Shown here piece after piece: positions 19,131-32,505 of a stretch of 64,000 nucleotides of DNA. The notes beneath the pieces are model-generated. The model made no database searches and had not been told where the DNA came from. It worked only from the letters and a program-made list of their open reading frames with translations. Source of the stretch: Pisaster brevispinus (Eukaryota > Echinodermata > Asteroidea > Forcipulatida > Asteriidae); contig JAMKCF010000002.1 of assembly GCA_023634235.1 (NCBI GenBank), positions 6,059,722 to 6,123,721 on the forward strand, given 5' to 3'. Both the position numbers and the translations under genes were made by a program. How positions within the stretch are numbered: the stretch's first letter is position 1; each line of letters begins with the position of its first letter.

Positions 19131-19608
19131 TGTATGCATTTTTTATATTGAATGTAAAAAATGATATTGTTGTCAGATTTAGGGGCCCGGGGTGCAATAC
19201 CGAGGCATTGATAACGAGTCTATGCCATCTCGTTGCCTGAACAAAAGTAAATAATTGCATGGACAATTTTCGGTTTAAAAAGTAAACAACTAAGAAAATA
19301 ACAACAATTGATTCCCATATACACGCCGAACAAAAACAAAAGCCAATGTATTATGCTGTATGCATTTTTTGTGTGTATTGAATGTAAACACTTATATTGT
19401 TGTCAGATTTAAGGGCCCAGGGTGCAATACCGAGTCATTGATAACGAGTCTATGTCATTTCGTTGCCTGAATAAAAGTAGATAATTGCATGGACAATTGT
19501 CAATTTATCAATAAAATAAAAAAGTAAATAACTAAGAACATAAAAAAAATAAAATAAAAAATCTATTCCCATATACACGCCGAACAATCAAAAGCCACTC
19601 TATTATGC
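19131..19608. repeat. Two-copy tandem repeat, period about 226
   Basis: Copies 19131-19356 and 19357-19608 share landmarks in order (TGTATGCATTTTTT, GGGCCC[A/G]GGGTGCAATACCGAG, CCCATATACACGCCGAACAA). The second has an A-rich expansion. There is no reading frame. Confidence 0.85.
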
Positions 19609-20217
19609 CAGCCCTTCTTAATTCCCACATTTTGAACAAGGTGAACACGTGTAATAAACAAATACCCACTACCTTTTACGCTTCTTCCTCCATAAAAGTT
19701 AGCCCGTTTTTAACCCGTTCCTTTTGCAGATGAATTAATAATAGCCCGCTCTTTCTGCAGGTTCTTCTTGCCTATCTTTACTTTATTACACTAAACATGT
19801 TATTCTATAGTTACCAATATTTTTATTAGAATCATCGTGTTGATTACTAAATTGTTTTCACATGTTTTTTTTCTGCCCCTATTGTTAATTGCATTGTCCT
19901 AATGTCCTACTTGCATTTTCCTACTATATTTATTTACACTGTTAATCTAACTTTCCTATGAACAAGTTAAACATCATAATAATATATTAGACAGTTTTAA
20001 TGTAAGTTTAGAGCGTTCATTTTCCCAAAAAGTCATGTAAGCCTCCAGGATTTCTCGTAGGAATTGTACAGCAATTACTCTGCCTTGCTAAGTTCTGTAA
20101 ACGAAGGGTAATACTTCCAGAATTAGTTGACTGAGCAGAAAGAGAAACATGTTTGCTCATCTGAAGAAAATAAATTTTGCTTGAATTTATATTATTTAGT
20201 CAAAAGGGTCTTTATAT
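19609..20217. other. Non-coding, no feature seen
   Basis: AT-rich sequence without repeat or frame. Confidence 0.4.
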
Positions 20218-20286
20218 AATGTCCTAGATGATTTAAAGAGCACCGGCATGTTAATCTGGATGTCGCAGGTTCAAGCCCTGCCCATT
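20218..20286 (+). tRNA. tRNA-like sequence (Asn-type, degenerate), pseudogene or SINE head
   Basis: A perfect 5-bp T stem with loop (GCAGG TTCAAGC CCTGC) at about 20265-20282 is preceded by an anticodon-like stem-loop with loop ATGTTAA (anticodon GTT). The AGAGCACCGGC D-arm end is recognisable. The acceptor stem pairs in only about four positions and the D stem is poor. It is therefore not a working tRNA, more likely a tRNA pseudogene or the head of a tRNA-derived SINE. Confidence 0.35.
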
Positions 20287-20289
20287 AAG

Positions 20290-23200
20290 TTTTCTTTGTT
20301 CAACCCAAAAGTACTTTGTATTTATACAAACATTTTCATCTTGATTTGTTGACTATTAAATGAGATTGGGTTCTTCACAAAAATGTATAACAGACTGTTA
20401 CTAAAAAAGTAAGCCAGGTTGATTTGTTTTCGTGTCACGCAGAGTTAACCATTATTTTATTTAATTTAAAAGGACTGATGGACTAAATGAGGAATAAATA
20501 ACTGAACAAATAGGGCTGAAACTAACATCAGTAACAATTTACGTTACTTTACTTTGCGCCAGCCATCCCTGGCATCACTCTTCCTCTGCAAAAGCGATCA
20601 TAACAACGACAATGTGGCGAGCGGACGCTAAACAAAATTTGAATCACTTTTGTTACAGCCATTTTTTTGAACCGGATCATTCAATAGTTATCTCCTATGT
20701 TGAAGTTAATTCTCGACTTAATTTATCGGAATTTGATTACGCAGTTAAATTCGGTTTTAGCCTTACCTACAGTTCACTCTGCACCGTTAATTTTCTTTCC
20801 TGCTTACAATCAAGCTTCATTATTGATTGTGTATAATCAATTAACATTATAAATAAACTTTGTTGAACTGCACCCGTCCGTCCTATTTGACGATTATTTG
20901 ATCCATTGCGTTGGCGGAGTTTTTCTGGGGCCATGCCTTCGCAACGGCGGACGAATCGTCGATCCTCTCGACTGGCGGCTCCAATTGGACTGGTGCCTGC
21001 AGTGTGAGCCGGTCGCGTTTTTTTTCCCAGGACGAACGTGGGCAATTAACATAAATGGGCGTAGTAAACTTTACATTTCCCCTTGCACATGCGTACTTGG
21101 ACGTAATAGTTGTGGGTTGAAATACACTCACGTGTATTATTATGTGCTATGTGAAAGTAGCAGTATTCACGAGGGCTCCTCTCCCCAATATTAACACATC
21201 TTACAGTTTACACTGAAAGGTCTTGTGTTCCTTTCAAGATTCCTTGAGGTTTGCAAACTCTTGTCTCCCAAAGTTTGACTTTATTGGCCTGTTGTTGAGT
21301 CTCCTTAGAACACATAAATGTAATTAGGATAGGCCATTCAGCCTTGATGTAATTATCGATGTCCAGAAATGTATCTGGGTTTAGTGTACACTGTGTATGA
21401 ATGATGACCACAAGGCACCTTGGGCCAGTGGTGGTATGTGGACTGACATAGTTGTGGGGACCACGTGACCGGCTGTTCTTCTACTGCCACTATACAAGGG
21501 TGTATAGATTGTGATGAACGATAAACCCAGTCGAACAACAAATTATTATTTTACACTACATGTAAGCTCATCAAGCTGCGTCTGTTTGTACTGCATTGTA
21601 CTTTCATCACAAACATTTAGGGCCATTTCTAATTTCATATAATGTTCTTTAATATGCACAAACATAAACAATACGCTAAACAGATCTACACATGTTGGCC
21701 CTAACTACGGTAATATTAACTTTCAAATTAAACTTTTAATAAACCATTGGTCTAAACTTAAAACTAGCCTTCACTCACTAGCCTTCACTGGCCGGCTTTT
21801 CCTGGCGACAAAGCCGGGAGCCGCGTCCAGGAGAAGTGCACGTGACCGGGATACAGACTAATTGTTTTTCTCCTAGTGGTATAGTCCCCCATGCGGTATA
21901 AAATGTGTACTATGTAAGATGTATAATTTCTTCCGAGAGCGCCCTCATTTGAATTAATGGGGGAACAAATATCCGGGACAGATTTCCATAAACTCCGGTG
22001 ATGTGTCTATCGCGGTCCCCGTGCATTTTCGAGGGCATTGGGATCCAGGGTCACTTTTGGTTACCGGCTTGATGCAGTTCTCGCGGTTGCGGCGCCAGGG
22101 ACCGAGCGGGGTTCTTTCAACCATTTAGGGCTTCTGACGGGAGACTTTGCGGCGGTAGAAGTACAAATCCATAAAAGTTAAATAAAATTACACTTTATTT
22201 AATTTAATCATATCGAATGCTTCTTACATTCATGACCAATAATTATTAATAAAACACCGTGAACAGTTTATAAACAAACTCGTCGAGGCATTTCTTCTTA
22301 CCACTATGATTATTGTAAATTTTATGTTTGTTTAATCCAAATGATAAACTTTTAATTGCAATCCTCAAAAATAATCTTAAAACTTTTTTTTTTCAGTCAG
22401 CCTCGTCATCCTTGTTTTGTGTTTGTATGTATTGTTTATTTGTTATTTTATGTTGTTGTACAGCGATTTGATCCTTGTTAAATGTGCTTTATAAATACAT
22501 ACACTAGTATTAATATTGTTGTTATTATTTGAAATTTACTATGGAAGAAACCGAGTAAACAAAAAAACACAATTTGAAACAAGTATGGAATAAAAAATGC
22601 AATATATAAAGTACCAAAAGTTATCAACTTCAAATACGTGTATCAATTACTGCAAACATATATAATAAATTGTTAAAAAATATTTTAAAACAACTAATAA
22701 ACAAGGATTTATTTCATTTGTGTGGTTGTGTTGATGGCCTACTTCAGACATTGTTATTATACTGTGATTTTCGGAAGATTTTTAATTTATATAGTATTTA
22801 CTGCTGTATATTGACTATATAAACCGTCTACGCAGACTAAGTAACAATAGGTCCACGTAGCTACCCTGTCACTTTGCTTACTACTCTAAGTTTGATTTGT
22901 AGATACAAATCACAGCTTTACTAGCATACATATAAACTAAATGGGTATGCATAATTTCTCAAACAAGCTATGTATAAAGGGTCATAGCGTAACCAAATCA
23001 AAAATCAGTCATTCATATTTGCTTTTGCTGTCGGTTCTTCGATTGCCACATACGGCAAGTAGATACTTCGCGTGTAGTGAGTTATCACAGCAATATTTGT
23101 ATTTATTATTTTTTTTTCAATTTGAAATGCAAACAATGTATTTTCTTAAACTCGATATTTGGTCGTTGATGATGTCTGGGACGATAACCAGTTTTGTCTG

Positions 23201-25300
23201 AATGCAGCCATTCAGCCAAACTGATTTCCTAAAATTTCAAAGCAGGTCTTAGTTATATGATTATCCGGCATGAATTCAGTCACCAACTCATATTCCTACA
23301 AAACAGCAGCAAATTCCGGCAGAAGCAAATTTATCCGCGAGATCTTAAACCTCTTGCAACTTAATGTCCGATAAAGTAATCCTTACAGCAGAATGTTCTT
23401 TGAAGTTAAAGGGAATAGTCATATAGACAGCTCATATGGCCCATGCAGGGTTGCATACTAATCAAATTAAACAATTATGCTTGAAGTTTATTAACGGAAT
23501 AAATTACATTAATGATTTTGCGTAAATGTTTAAATTAGACGAAAATCAGACTAAATTTAAAAAAGGTGGCATCATTGAATTAAATCAACCCACGACTATG
23601 ACGGTCTAAACAATGAATGTGTGGATGTGATTGCAAAGAACCTATTTGAAAAGTAGCTGAATACAACAACTCAAAACCGTTTTGGGCAAGTACGTGAGTT
23701 GGGTCCAATGTGTGTTATCTCAAGCCAACCTCATGATTGGGTTTTCCTTATGCATCACTATACACAAAGCATCCCTACTGCTTACTCTTGTCGCAGTGAC
23801 CAAATCACCAATTAAAGAAGGGTTACGCCAATAAGTGTGTGTTATGTTCTGCTCCTAGATGGTATGCAAGGGAGGTGAAGCAATTTTACTTAGCGAAAGT
23901 TGTTTGTTTTGTAAAATACAATTTAAAACGAATACTGATTAAATAGAAGTTATGTGTCATTTAACTTGTTGGACACCTTATCTGTCCCAGGGAGACCGCG
24001 CAGAACAGTCAAGCATCACATCAATCTGCACGGCAAAGACCAGAGGGCAGTTTATCAGTGTTATCTTCAGAACATGTTTAGCAATGTATTGCTCTTAGTT
24101 TGGAACAACTCATCCAGACTGTCCAGTTGCAATAAATTGCCTATTCCCCCCCCCCAAAAAAAAAAAAAAAAAAAAAAAAAAAAACGGCAATTGTTTCCTC
24201 TTTATCACATTATTTTGTTTGCACGTGTTTGCTTCAGCAGCTGAGATACCCACAAAAAGTCAGGTGATGACATTTAACCAATGGCTGCGCTGTTGGTTAG
24301 TATTGACAGTTAGTGTTTCGTTGGTACAACGAATTTCATTAGTAGTAATGCATTTTCACTTATTATATGTCAATTATATTTGTATTTATGAAGGCCGGGC
24401 TCATTGAGAATGATTCTGTACACTACCATAAAGCATCCCAAAAGTAGCAGGGGAAACTAACCCTGAAACTACACAGCCCCAATTACTTTCCGTCAAAGTT
24501 GTCAGTTAGGTCATAAAACAACCCCAAAACACAAAAGACTGAGACCAACGAACTTATTGAGATGGAATAAGTGAACTGGCTACGTGTAGTTTATTTGGAT
24601 GACTCAACATTCCTCATAATAGCTTCATTCGTAGACAATGTCAATATTGTAGCTCATGAACATGGACAAGTAATGGTTGACAATTATTAAATCATCCCTT
24701 GGTTATTGACCGAAGGTTTACAACGAACACATCAGCAGAACTAGGGTAACGTTTTTGGAGGTAAAAGGGGATGAACCATTTATATCTAATGGATGGGGGG
24801 GGGGCACTTCTGTTAAAAACATCTGCTGTTTTTTATTTGTCATCCCCCCCCCCACACACACACATCACGATACAGTACGCATGCTCCCTAGAGGGGAGGG
24901 ACCATAGGGACCCTTATTTGCAACATTATGTGATGTGGTACAAACATCTTTTGGATACTTATTTTGCTTTGGTGCTGTTTAATGATTAGATGAACTTCTG
25001 TTCAAACAAGTTGTCTTTGAAGAGTATTTTGTATGGCTGTCATGAAGTACAATGGGGTCTTCTGTGGTTCGTCCTAGAATTTCTTCCTGGTAAGAAGATT
25101 TAGATTTGTGTTCATTTTGTCTAAGTTGTCCACATTGAACAACTTGAAATTGTTTAGCTTGTGATTCAGGTATGTCCAGTGATGTTGTTGTTGTCCATTG
25201 AACAAAGTAATTTCCTAACCCGTGTGTTGTTTAATTAAGTCATGTTAATGCTCACCTAAAACTGTGTCAGGTACCAACTATTGCAAAAGCATTTGTGGTA
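20290..25300. other. Long non-coding block
   Basis: No gene recognised in 5 kb. Notable parts: an AATAAA-containing stretch at 20840-20870 and the following GC-richer 20880-21060, which look like part of an unidentified repeat; a GC-rich block at 21800-22150; a C10-A29 run at 24146-24184; a G-run near 24785-24795 and a C-run plus CA repeat near 24845-24868. Confidence 0.4.
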
Positions 25301-25719
25301 GAATTATTATTATTATTATTATTACTGGTTTATCCAAATCTGCTCGTCGCAGCCGGCAGGCTGAATTAAAATACAGATTTACAATAAAAATACAAAAGTA
25401 CAGCAAAATATTTATACAAAAAGAACATTAAAAATTTAAAAGCAATAAAAACAAACAAACAGACAAACAACAAAGGAACAAACACCCCAACACCCCAACA
25501 AACAGATAACCGGAAACATCCCAGCAAGGACGAGACAACACTGAGCAGACAAAAAAACAAGGAAGACAGGGAAAAGTAAATATTTATATAAAAAACACAT
25601 GAAATTGGCAAGAGAAAATCTAAAAGACAAACTAAAACATCAGGGAATAAAAAGGTGTTAACAACCACACCCACCCACAAGGGACAACATTGTCAAGATT
25701 GGAGGCCTATTTAATCACT

Positions 25720-28439
25720 TTACTTGTTCAAAATACTGGTTAGGTAGGGAATGGGGCTAGACCTGTATCGGTTGGTTCTGCACCTGATATTAGACAAAGA
25801 GTCGGAATTCCTAAGGTTATTGTTCCTTGCAGGAGGCAGCCACTCTCTATGCTTGGTTGAAGACAGAAGCGAATTACCAAAATTCAAAGAAAGCTGTTCA
25901 AGTCTTTCAGTGAGGGGCGGAATGCTAAGCACCTCACTAATATCTGCATAAAGTTTAAATTTACAAAAATCCCAAGTAAGCATGATACGAAATGCCTTCC
26001 GTTGCATTTTCTCCAGGCACTCTATTTGGAATTTAGTAAGACCACAAAACCAGGCTGGTGAAGCGTATTCAAGAGTTGGTCGAACATATTGCAAGTACAC
26101 TGTTCTCAAGTCATTAACAGGAATGTTACATCGTTTAAGTTGACGTAAAAAGTACAGTTTTTTGTTAAAGGCTTTACACATGTAATCAACCTGAGAATCC
26201 CATTTAAGGTTTTCTTGTATATGAATGCCCAAAAGCTTAACACATTTGTTTGATTAATGACATTATTACCAATTTGAAAAATGGGCCTAACAGGTTGGTG
26301 TCTTTGAAAGCAAGAAATCATGACCTGACATTTTTTGGGATTGAGTCTCATGTGATTTTTTAATGACCAGGAATGCAAACAATCAAGCTGCTGTTGCATT
26401 GTACTTGTTTGGTCATTGTTACGATAAGTTTGAACCAACGACATATCGTCTACGTATTTGTAGTGAGATACCCTAGGGGAGCCAGAACCAAAGTCATTTA
26501 TCATTGCTAAAAAAGCCACCGGCCCTAATTTAGTACCATGGGGGACCCCAGCATTGGTTGATTCCCAGCTGGAAATACTACCATTATATCGAACAGCTTG
26601 GCTTCTGTTGGATAAAAAACTACAAACCCATGGAACAATTGAAGTACGAACACCAAGGTTAAGAAACTTTTCAACAACAATCTGATGGTTAACCCTGTCA
26701 AAAGCTTTTGAAAAATCAGTAGCTACTAACACAGCAAAATGGTGGGGTCTATCGGTTCCCTTAAAAATATTGTCTAACATTTTGACCAAGCAATGAGTTG
26801 TAGAGAGTCCTTTAAGGGACCCAAATTGATAAGGGTCAATGGAATTTTTGATATCATCTATGAGCCAGTTTACAACAAAATCCTCAAAAACTTTAGAAAA
26901 CAAACATGTGAGTGAAATAGGACGTAGATTGTCAATACTAGGGGGGTTGCACTTAGGAACAGGTATAACAAATGCCTTTTTCCAAATGTCTGGTACAATG
27001 CCCTCCTGCAGCGAACAGTTGATTATTTGGCAGAGAGGGAAGCTCAGTTCGTAAGAGAATTATTTTATCACACGTGGTGGCAAAAGGTCCGGTCCAGCAC
27101 TCTTGTTGATGTTAAATTTTTTGAGTTTCTTGAAAACGTCCTTTGGAGACACCGAGGGTGGTGATGATGCCATTGGAAGGTAGGCAGGTAAACAGCTGAA
27201 ATCAAGTTTTGGGATATCATGAGCTGCTGATATAAATTGATGATTGATGTTATTTGCAATAGACTCTGTTGAAGGTCCAGGTAAAGTGTAGCTCCTCTTG
27301 CAGTTGTGACCAGTAAGTTTCTTGATATGTTGATGCCATTGTCGTGGGTTAAGTTTTTTTAATTTACCAACACTGGAATTATAGAACACCTGTTTAGCAT
27401 GTTTAATAAGTCTAATGGTTCTGTTTCGGATCATTCGCCAGAACAACAGTTTACCGCTGGAGAAAGCCTTTTGTCTTTTGGTGATTAGGAATTTCAGTTC
27501 TGGAGTTATCCAAGGTTTGTCATTTCGATGCGAAGAGATAACCTTGGTCGGGAAGAATTTTTCAATGGCCTTATTCAGAACTTCGTAAAACACGGAAGTT
27601 TTGGTTTCTGCTGTGGCTGCAGCTTCAACACGATCCCAATTGTAGTTTGTGATCCATTGACCAAATGCTCGTTGGTCCGAGTCTTTAATTGGGCGAACAA
27701 CTCGTTTATGGATGACGTTAGTCATTTTCTTGGTGTTCAGGGGTTGCCACATAACAGTACTATGGTCGCTCAATCCAAGCGGTGATGATATAAGCGGCTC
27801 GTGATACAGATCTTTCAAATTAGTTAAAATTTTATCAAGAATGGCTTGACCACGCGTTGGGGTTTTGACGACTTGGAGGAGGCCGGACAAACGGCAGATG
27901 TTGTCAGTGTCCAGTTTATTAAAATCTCCTAAAAGAATAACACCTGCATCGGGATATTTGGTTTGAAGTGTGTTCAAAGATGACAGTAGGTGATCGGTGA
28001 GTATATTTTCATGTGGAGAGGATGGTGGATGGTAGACTACACAGATGATAATACCACTCACCGATCTGGGAACTCGTCGTGGGCGAGTCCAAATCCATAA
28101 AACCTCGAGATCATCGTGAACTTTGATTTCACTCAAAGTTCTAAACTCAATGTCATTTCTAACATACAGAGCTACACCTCCACCGCGTTTATTTATGCGT
28201 GGCTTACTGATTAGATCAAAATTGGGAATGGAGAAAACACTTGTGTCAATGTGAGCAGGAAACCATGTTTCGGTCATGGCCGCTATGTCTATATTACTGG
28301 TGTCGAGCATTATTTGAAGTTCATCAATGCGTTGAACCAATGATCTGGCATTGATCAGGAACACAGGAGGTGTACTAAATGCGTAGTTAGTATAGTCCTT
28401 TGAAGATGTACCAATCGGAACAAAAATCAGGTTTGACAC
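25720..28439 (-). pseudogene. LINE endonuclease and reverse transcriptase, one stop and one frameshift
   Basis: The endonuclease is complete: FLINARSLVQRIDELQ, TETWFPAHID, GGGVALYVRND, LLGDFNKLD and LGLSDHSTVMW. After the TAA at 27060-27062 the same frame continues with the RT: LRPISLTCLFSKVFE, FGSLKGLSTTHCLV, LVATDFSKAFDRVNH, AGVPHGTKLGPVAF and HYKYVDDMSLV (YVDD catalytic motif). A frameshift near 26235 leads to the thumb/C-terminal segment 25720-26232 (LGIHIQENLKWDSQVD, RPTLEYASPAWFCGLT). Only two lesions in about 900 codons point to a fairly young copy. Confidence 0.8.
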
Positions 28440-28867
28440 AACAGACCCTCGCCGCCATGTTTGCGTGGAGTTGGCATTGGATTGTCCATGTCCGCCGTGT
28501 GTAATAACTTGAATTTTCTCCGTTTGTTTCTCCCCGCTCTAGAGCCACGTTTGAATTTAACTTTGGTTAGTTTGAAGGATTTTAATGTCTTCCAAACCTC
28601 ATTAGAAACAGCCGATGTCGACGCACCAATAGTTCTCAAATTTAGAAGTTCTGATCTTGAGTACTGATAACGTTGACGATGAAGCTGCTCGTCGCCATTT
28701 TGTGATGGTTCCAAGTATTGGAGTGTGTGTGCAGAGACATGTAGATCGGGCGTGGCGCGCTGGGTACCAGCGACACTGTTGAGAATGTCTATAGTAAACG
28801 TGATGTTGTACAGCAACACGAAGAGCCCGTACAAAAGCATGGCCATGATGGTGGTTCGCTGAACCAT
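28427..28867 (-). pseudogene. N-terminal part of the LINE ORF: membrane segment and basic region
   Basis: Starting from the ATG at 28867 the protein has a hydrophobic segment (MAMLLYGLFVLLYNITFTI) close to its N-terminus, resembling a signal anchor. A hydrophilic region follows, then an Arg/Lys-rich patch (KFKRGSRAGRNKRRKFK). The frame ends at TGA 28427-28429, overlapping in another frame the start of the endonuclease segment, whose frame is open upstream of 28439 with a WRRGSVVSNL-type join. It is most easily read as one ORF interrupted by an indel. The hydrophobic start is odd for a nucleic-acid enzyme. Confidence 0.55.
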
Positions 28868-29040
28868 TGAATATCCCTCAGTCAAAATAAATAGACGAAT
28901 AGATACTACACACCTCAACTGACATGAAGAACACGTAAAACTGGAACGAAAAACAGTACAAATCACCAAACTTAAAAAGAAAACCGGAGCTCTAACAGCT
29001 GCGATGTGAACGCGCTGAAGACTCGCGGACTCTATTTTGG

Positions 29041-31700
29041 GTATGTGGCCCCGGCTTCCCCCGCATACCTTCTCCGACGCAAATTTACGGCTTTTAATTC
29101 AAAACAAAATCTGCTTTACTTAATTGTGACTTATGTTTCTTGTCTTTGATTGTGTTGTTCACAAAATTAAAGTGTTTCCACGAAACTTTTGAATTGCTTG
29201 AAAGCGTAAATCTTTAGTGTTATTTTATTATGTTGAGATATTTTAAGACTACACTGATATTCATTGACAAATGCATCTTTGCACTTGATCATCTCAACCC
29301 CTTCTTTAACCACAAACCTTTATCTTGTTGATCACCTGGTCGGATCGTTCGATTAGATACACCACAGTGGCTTGAATTACGCCTCTTGACTTCTTCTTAA
29401 ACTAAATCAGCCCCTTGATAAGCTGTAGCTCCTTTTGATTCACCTGCTGACTCCTAAATATATGCCTCGTGCAGATTAGTACACTTGTGGATCTTGTCTA
29501 GGGTGGTTGACCACAGTACAGTCGTGGCATATCAGCAGCTCACAGTTTAGACCCGTGTGGCATCTTGTACTTTCTGTGTGCTACTCACACATTGTAATCT
29601 GTCTCCTCGTCTTTATGTTCTTACAGTTCACCTTTATTTAGGTTTAGTGTACTCAGAATGCTCTGTATGGCAGAATTTGTAGTCAACCCATTGACTCATT
29701 CTGGTGGAACTTTGGTCACATCACGACACAATGTGCAGACGATCAAATGACCCTTGTTTTTTTGTGGCAGGGGCGTAAAACAATTTGGGCTCCGCCAATT
29801 GTTCCTAAAAGCCCAGGCAAAAGTGTTGCCCACATATTTATGTGAGAAGCTCAGGTACAACAAACTTCCTGATTAATGTTGCACATTACAGTTGGCTGGC
29901 TTAGTGAAGAGAAAGAGCAACATCTGCGCATGACATGTTGTACCAAAGACTAGAGTGGCTGTAAAGACTGCGAACACAAAGTCAACACATGCTAATGCAA
30001 GTGTCTGTAGTGTTACACTTTAATGCAATTTTAAATTAGTTACCTTTTAAAATTTGCGCTCAAGTTCACAAATATTGAGTTTTTACAAATAGTTTGTGTC
30101 ATCAAATTGGCGCAATACACACTTTAGGGAACTTGTGCGCCTAGATTACTTTTGCTTTTAGCATTTTTTTGTTTATTTTGACACTGTAAAAAATGAATTT
30201 CGTCAGCCTCACTACTGCCTATTCGTTCCCAGTGGTGAACGATATTACAGCGCCAAACCTTCCCACGGTTGCCTTACTCGATCAACCCCTGGAAGTGCTA
30301 CTTTGAATCAAATCTTCTTCTAGGCCTAACTCAAATTTTAAACTTGAATTAAACAATTTTTGAAGTTAAACGAGTCTTACTTTTTAGGCGAAGTTTGAAT
30401 ACGATTATACTGACCATCGTGACAAACACAAGATATTACACGAGATTTAATTTACCAGCCAGCAACCGTCAAGTTTTTCAACAAGTCTACATTTCCGTTG
30501 GCCCAATGGTGGGTTCCAAATACGGGAGGGCACGTTATATTTGTTCGTTTGTCATGATGGTCTAAAGAATCTCAACCAAACTACACGCCTAAGGAATATA
30601 CTCGTTTTATTTTACGATTCCACCTCGCTATCATGACGTCAATCCAGAGACCAAGTGAGATGTTTAAAGTTATGGAAACTTAACTTAATAAAGGAAACCC
30701 CTTAGAAATGAATAAACATGTCAATAAACATCCACTCTGTACAACTTAATCAACATGATTCCAACAACTTATTTTGAATATACTAAACACAACTAACTAT
30801 TGTTCACTTTTTCATCGCTCATAAACGTTTCAATCAGCTTTTGAAATGGAAATTATATTTTACTTATGATTTGGACAACTGCTAAGTTGTGCCCCTTCTT
30901 TGCAAAACTACCTTGGAAAAGGTAGTGATTTTAATGATTGGTTATCAACAAACAAAATAAATACGCAACGGTCTGCGCTCCCGACGAACTTGCTGTTAAC
31001 AAAATTGTTTGAAAAGGTACTCCAGCAGTAGCAGCTGCAGAGTTCGATGCATCCCTGAAACTTTGCAGTGTGAACATTGACTTATCAATCTATGCAGTAT
31101 GTAGAGTGTCACGGATCATCCTATTTATACTGTCTCTTGTCAGTGCTCCGAATGGTTTCTGAAAACTTATTCAATAATTGATTTTTTATGAGCTTTCACT
31201 AACTCGATGTGTTTAACATATTTATCTTAGGCTATCAACTATACACATTTTTGTTTCTTTCGAGATACCTAGAAATACATAATTGTATATGCCCGATGTG
31301 CTCCTGACCGAGTCTGTTTTGTTTGACAAGTGTAAAACTTGTAAACGTAATAAGTGTGGTGTTGCACTCGTTAAGCTTTCAGGAGAGCTAGTAAATTTGC
31401 AACTTGTTTAATGAGCACTTTAAATGAGACATGTTCATGAGAGTATGTTGAACTAAAATGATTTTGCAAAACGCCCACGTCCCAAATAGACTTGTAACGT
31501 GGACAAGTTGGTCTGCCATTGAGAACACCCCTAATGAACCCTGAGGTAAGTGCATGGCTTCCTAAAATTTATCTACTGTCAAAGTAATTTCTGAAACTGC
31601 CGATCTAGCAGTATCATGCAGCTTTATACTTTAGTCCAGCATCAAATAATTTTGCTAATAAATTAAGACTGTATATACTTTTTGAGGCTTTGCATGGTGA
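29041..31700. other. Non-coding, no feature seen
   Basis: About 2.7 kb without credible genes or repeats that I can recognise. Confidence 0.4.
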
Positions 31701-31715
31701 GGTATCAATATGTAT

Positions 31716-32070
31716 ATACATTCGGTTTGCGGTAATGTGTATATCTACTACCTATGTAGATTTGTTCTTTGAGAACAGGTCTTGCTTTTTAATTCTACTG
31801 CCACGGTGTAGATTTGGAATCGGGAGACTACTTCAGGAGATTACTTAGTTCTGAAAAGAACTGTCCAGCTTATTAGGAGACAGTCTCCTGACGATGACTA
31901 GAGCAAGCTAGTCGAAACGTTGAGACCAAATTAAGAGCTCAGTCCCGAAGTAGTATCCCGATTCCAAATTTACTCCGGGGCAGTGGAATTAAAAAGCAAG
32001 ACCTGTTCTCAAAGACGAATCTACATAGCTAGTAGATATACATATGGTGTTACCGCAAACCGAATATATG
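31716..32070. mobile_element. Foldback element with about 120-bp inverted arms
   Basis: Left arm 31716-31834 and right arm 31947-32070 are imperfect inverted copies along their length (TTCGGTTTGCGGTAA at the outer ends, GGAATCGGGA at the inner ends). The 112-base centre contains CTGACGA at 31888-31894, a 6-bp stem (31896-31901 with 31908-31913) and GAAAC at 31914-31918. A diverged half copy lies at 60158-60320. Confidence 0.8.
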
Positions 32071-32256
32071 CATTAAGACTGTGCCTTCATTTGGTTTTAT
32101 TGGATTGATAATTCCTCAACAACAACAGAACTCCATTTTCCAAGAATTCATTAGCACTAATTTTGCTTTTTGGGCTCACTTTTTCTGAGGAGACGATAAT
32201 TCTAAAATTGTGTGAATAATATGAAATATAATTCGAATTCTATGATAAATAATGAA

Positions 32257-32404
32257 GTACAAGTCTTCAGAGGGGTTGCATTCCTTTCCATGTGCCAGAC
32301 ATGCGGTCACACAATTACTTTAAATAAAAAGTATTGTCATGGTAACAAGACCATGTCGGATGAGGTATATAAGCCCCGTTTGGAAGGAGTCAGTTATCTT
32401 TTCA
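32257..32404 (+). repeat. DIRS inverted terminal repeat, left
   Basis: Matches the reverse complement of 35961-36136 with landmarks CAAGTCTTCAGAGGGGTTGCA and ACCATGTCGGATGAGGTA. Confidence 0.8.
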
Positions 32405-32505
32405 AAGGAAAATAACAAATATTGACCAAACTTTGGGTTGGAAAATCAAAAGGAAACTTTCCTGTGTAGTGCTAAACCGTTAGGGACCCTCTTCGACTTG
32501 TTCCA

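Larger units (their letters stand above)
25303..29040 (-). mobile_element. Near-full-length YVDD-type non-LTR retrotransposon
   Basis: Minus-strand LINE with 5' end near 29040 and a 3' tail of about seven AAT units (read as ATT at 25305-25324). The last bases before the tail contain a CAGCC/GGCTG hairpin shared with the LINE at 44-46.7 kb, so both belong to one family. The coding part needs a frameshift near 28440, a stop at 27060-27062 and a frameshift near 26235 to be explained; otherwise it is complete. Confidence 0.8.

Noticed and set aside
20612..21060. Possible LTR or small gene (AATAAA, GC-rich follow-up, several short frames)
   Set aside because: No paired LTR, primer-binding site or coding motif could be recognised.
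25366..25680. Hydrophobic minus-strand frame of 104 codons
   Set aside because: It lies in the A-rich 3' untranslated part of the LINE; Phe/Leu richness is a base-composition effect.
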